DNA of 64,000 nucleotides from Phycisphaerae bacterium (GTDB taxonomy: Bacteria; Planctomycetota; Phycisphaerae; UBA1845): assembly GCA_029260165.1 (NCBI GenBank), contig JAJDDT010000084.1, positions 54,547 to 118,546 on the forward strand, given 5' to 3'. The notes beneath the pieces are model-generated. The model saw nothing but the letters and a program-made list of their open reading frames with translations. It was not told the origin of the DNA and did no database searches. The position numbers were made by a program, and so were the translations under genes. Positions 63,526 through 64,000 of the stretch are shown in pieces. Position 1 is the first letter of the stretch. Every line of letters begins with the position of its first letter.

Positions 63526-63864
63526 ATGCGGAAGATAGCCGGCAAAACTCATACTGCGCGAATTCCTCGGATCCGCTCGCGCCTCAAGTGGCTCTGCCTC
63601 GCGGTGTGGGTGTTCATTGTTGCGGTTATGGTTGCGACTCTGTTCGGCTCGGTCCGTTGGGTTGCACATTGGAGGGCGTTGGATGCGGAGGGCCGAGTCG
63701 CCGGGGGTACAGTGGGCTTGGTGTTTCGCATGTTGAAGTTCATGCCGTCCGAATGGGCTACGTTTCAACCCCAGCCCTGGTGTTGGTACCCAAGGTGGAA
63801 CAATGGCGGCGGCCCGATGTTTCTCCTAATCCCACTTTGGTGCCCGCTGGCCCCACTAACGCTA
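63526..63864 (+). pseudogene. Planctomycete-type small membrane protein, apparently interrupted by an IS630 element
   Basis: From the ATG at 63526 the frame encodes a basic N-terminus ('RIPRIRSRLKWLCLAVWVFI'), a first span ('VWVFIVAVMVATLFGSVRW'), a middle 'AGGTVGLVFR', then 'WYPRWNNGGGPMFLLIPLWC' and the start of a second span. This resembles small two-span planctomycete proteins that normally go on to a Cys-rich CGYDL-type end. Here the frame runs instead through antisense IS630 transposase sequence with no stop before the window edge. The switch lies close to a TA dinucleotide (63857-63858 or 63863-63864), the target of IS630 insertion. The continuation beyond the window is unknown. Confidence 0.6.
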
Positions 63865-63872
63865 GTGCATCT

Positions 63873-64000
63873 TCACTCCTGGATATGCGGGTATAACCGT
63901 TTCAGTTTGGTGCGGGCGTCATCGGTCGTGAATTGCCAGCTCACTGGTTTCCCGGCACCGTTGCGGTCGCCCTCCCACGCGGCAACCTCCCTGACCAACG
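63873..64000 (-). mobile_element. C-terminus of an IS630-family transposase (partial, continues beyond window)
   Basis: Read on the minus strand, the frame ends at TGA (63875-63873) and encodes a 41-residue tail: LVREVAAWEGDRNG, then GKPVSWQFTTDDART and 'KLKRLYPHIQE'. The 'W.FTT.DAR.KLKRLYP' ending is characteristic of the C-terminus of IS630/Tc1-mariner-type transposases (DDE domain end). The left end of the element must be just downstream of the stop, near a TA, inside the membrane-protein gene. The catalytic DDE residues lie outside the window. Confidence 0.82.

Noticed and set aside
1..64000. tRNA, rRNA, CRISPR arrays, riboswitches, strong intrinsic terminators
   Set aside because: Looked for in all gaps; no cloverleaf, regular spacer array, conserved riboswitch core or stem followed by a T-run was found by eye.

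Overview
The window looks like a chromosomal piece of a planctomycete (Planctomycetota, possibly near the Phycisphaerae). The evidence is a Minf_1886-family protein, dockerin-like DxDGDxD repeats on a secreted repeat protein, a DUF3352-like protein ending in an H-x9-DG-type tail (FADGHAEFV), an LpxL-type acyltransferase and a TatA of Gram-negative type. The DNA is fairly GC-rich. No rRNA, tRNA or CRISPR array was seen.

Region 1 (about 1-26.8 kb, minus strand) is a long co-directional type VI secretion (T6SS) locus. In transcription order it holds a coiled-coil protein of unknown role, tssJ, tssK, tssL, tssM, tagF, tssA, tssB, tssC, a doubtful small ORF, hcp, tssE, tssF, tssG, tssH (clpV), vgrG, a DUF4123 adaptor, a small adaptor-linked protein, and a large Ig-like beta-rich protein that runs off the left edge and is the best cargo/effector candidate. 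All core Tss functions are present. PAAR, an FHA protein (TagH), the PppA phosphatase and a peptidoglycan-binding domain on TssL are not seen.

Region 2 (26.9-32.8 kb, plus strand) is one giant divergent gene. It encodes a degenerate Ser/Thr-kinase-like domain, four tryptophan-rich repeats, a heptapeptide repeat, one membrane span and a very large presumed periplasmic part. Its layout recalls PpkA, the T6SS kinase that is opposed by TagF, but the catalytic loop is ruined. It is the most novel item here and probably a T6SS regulator or sensor.

Region 3 (32.9-62.9 kb) is mostly housekeeping: a CBS-domain protein, thioredoxin reductase, a lipoprotein subtilase divergent from a lipoprotein zinc peptidase, QueA, an acyltransferase, thioredoxin, a PSP1 protein, the Minf_1886 protein, TatA, CoaD, a membrane protein, a DUF3352-like protein, NrnA and RibF. 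It continues with a glycosyltransferase, a fused FAD/Fe-S oxidoreductase, two HD-GYP proteins with damaged motifs, an osmolyte-type ABC transporter, two secreted proteins (dockerin-like and Gly-rich), and a thymidine kinase/nucleoside transporter pair.

Region 4 (62.9-64.0 kb) is accessory. It holds doubtful small ORFs and a membrane-protein gene that appears to be interrupted by an IS630-family element whose transposase C-terminus lies at the right edge on the minus strand.
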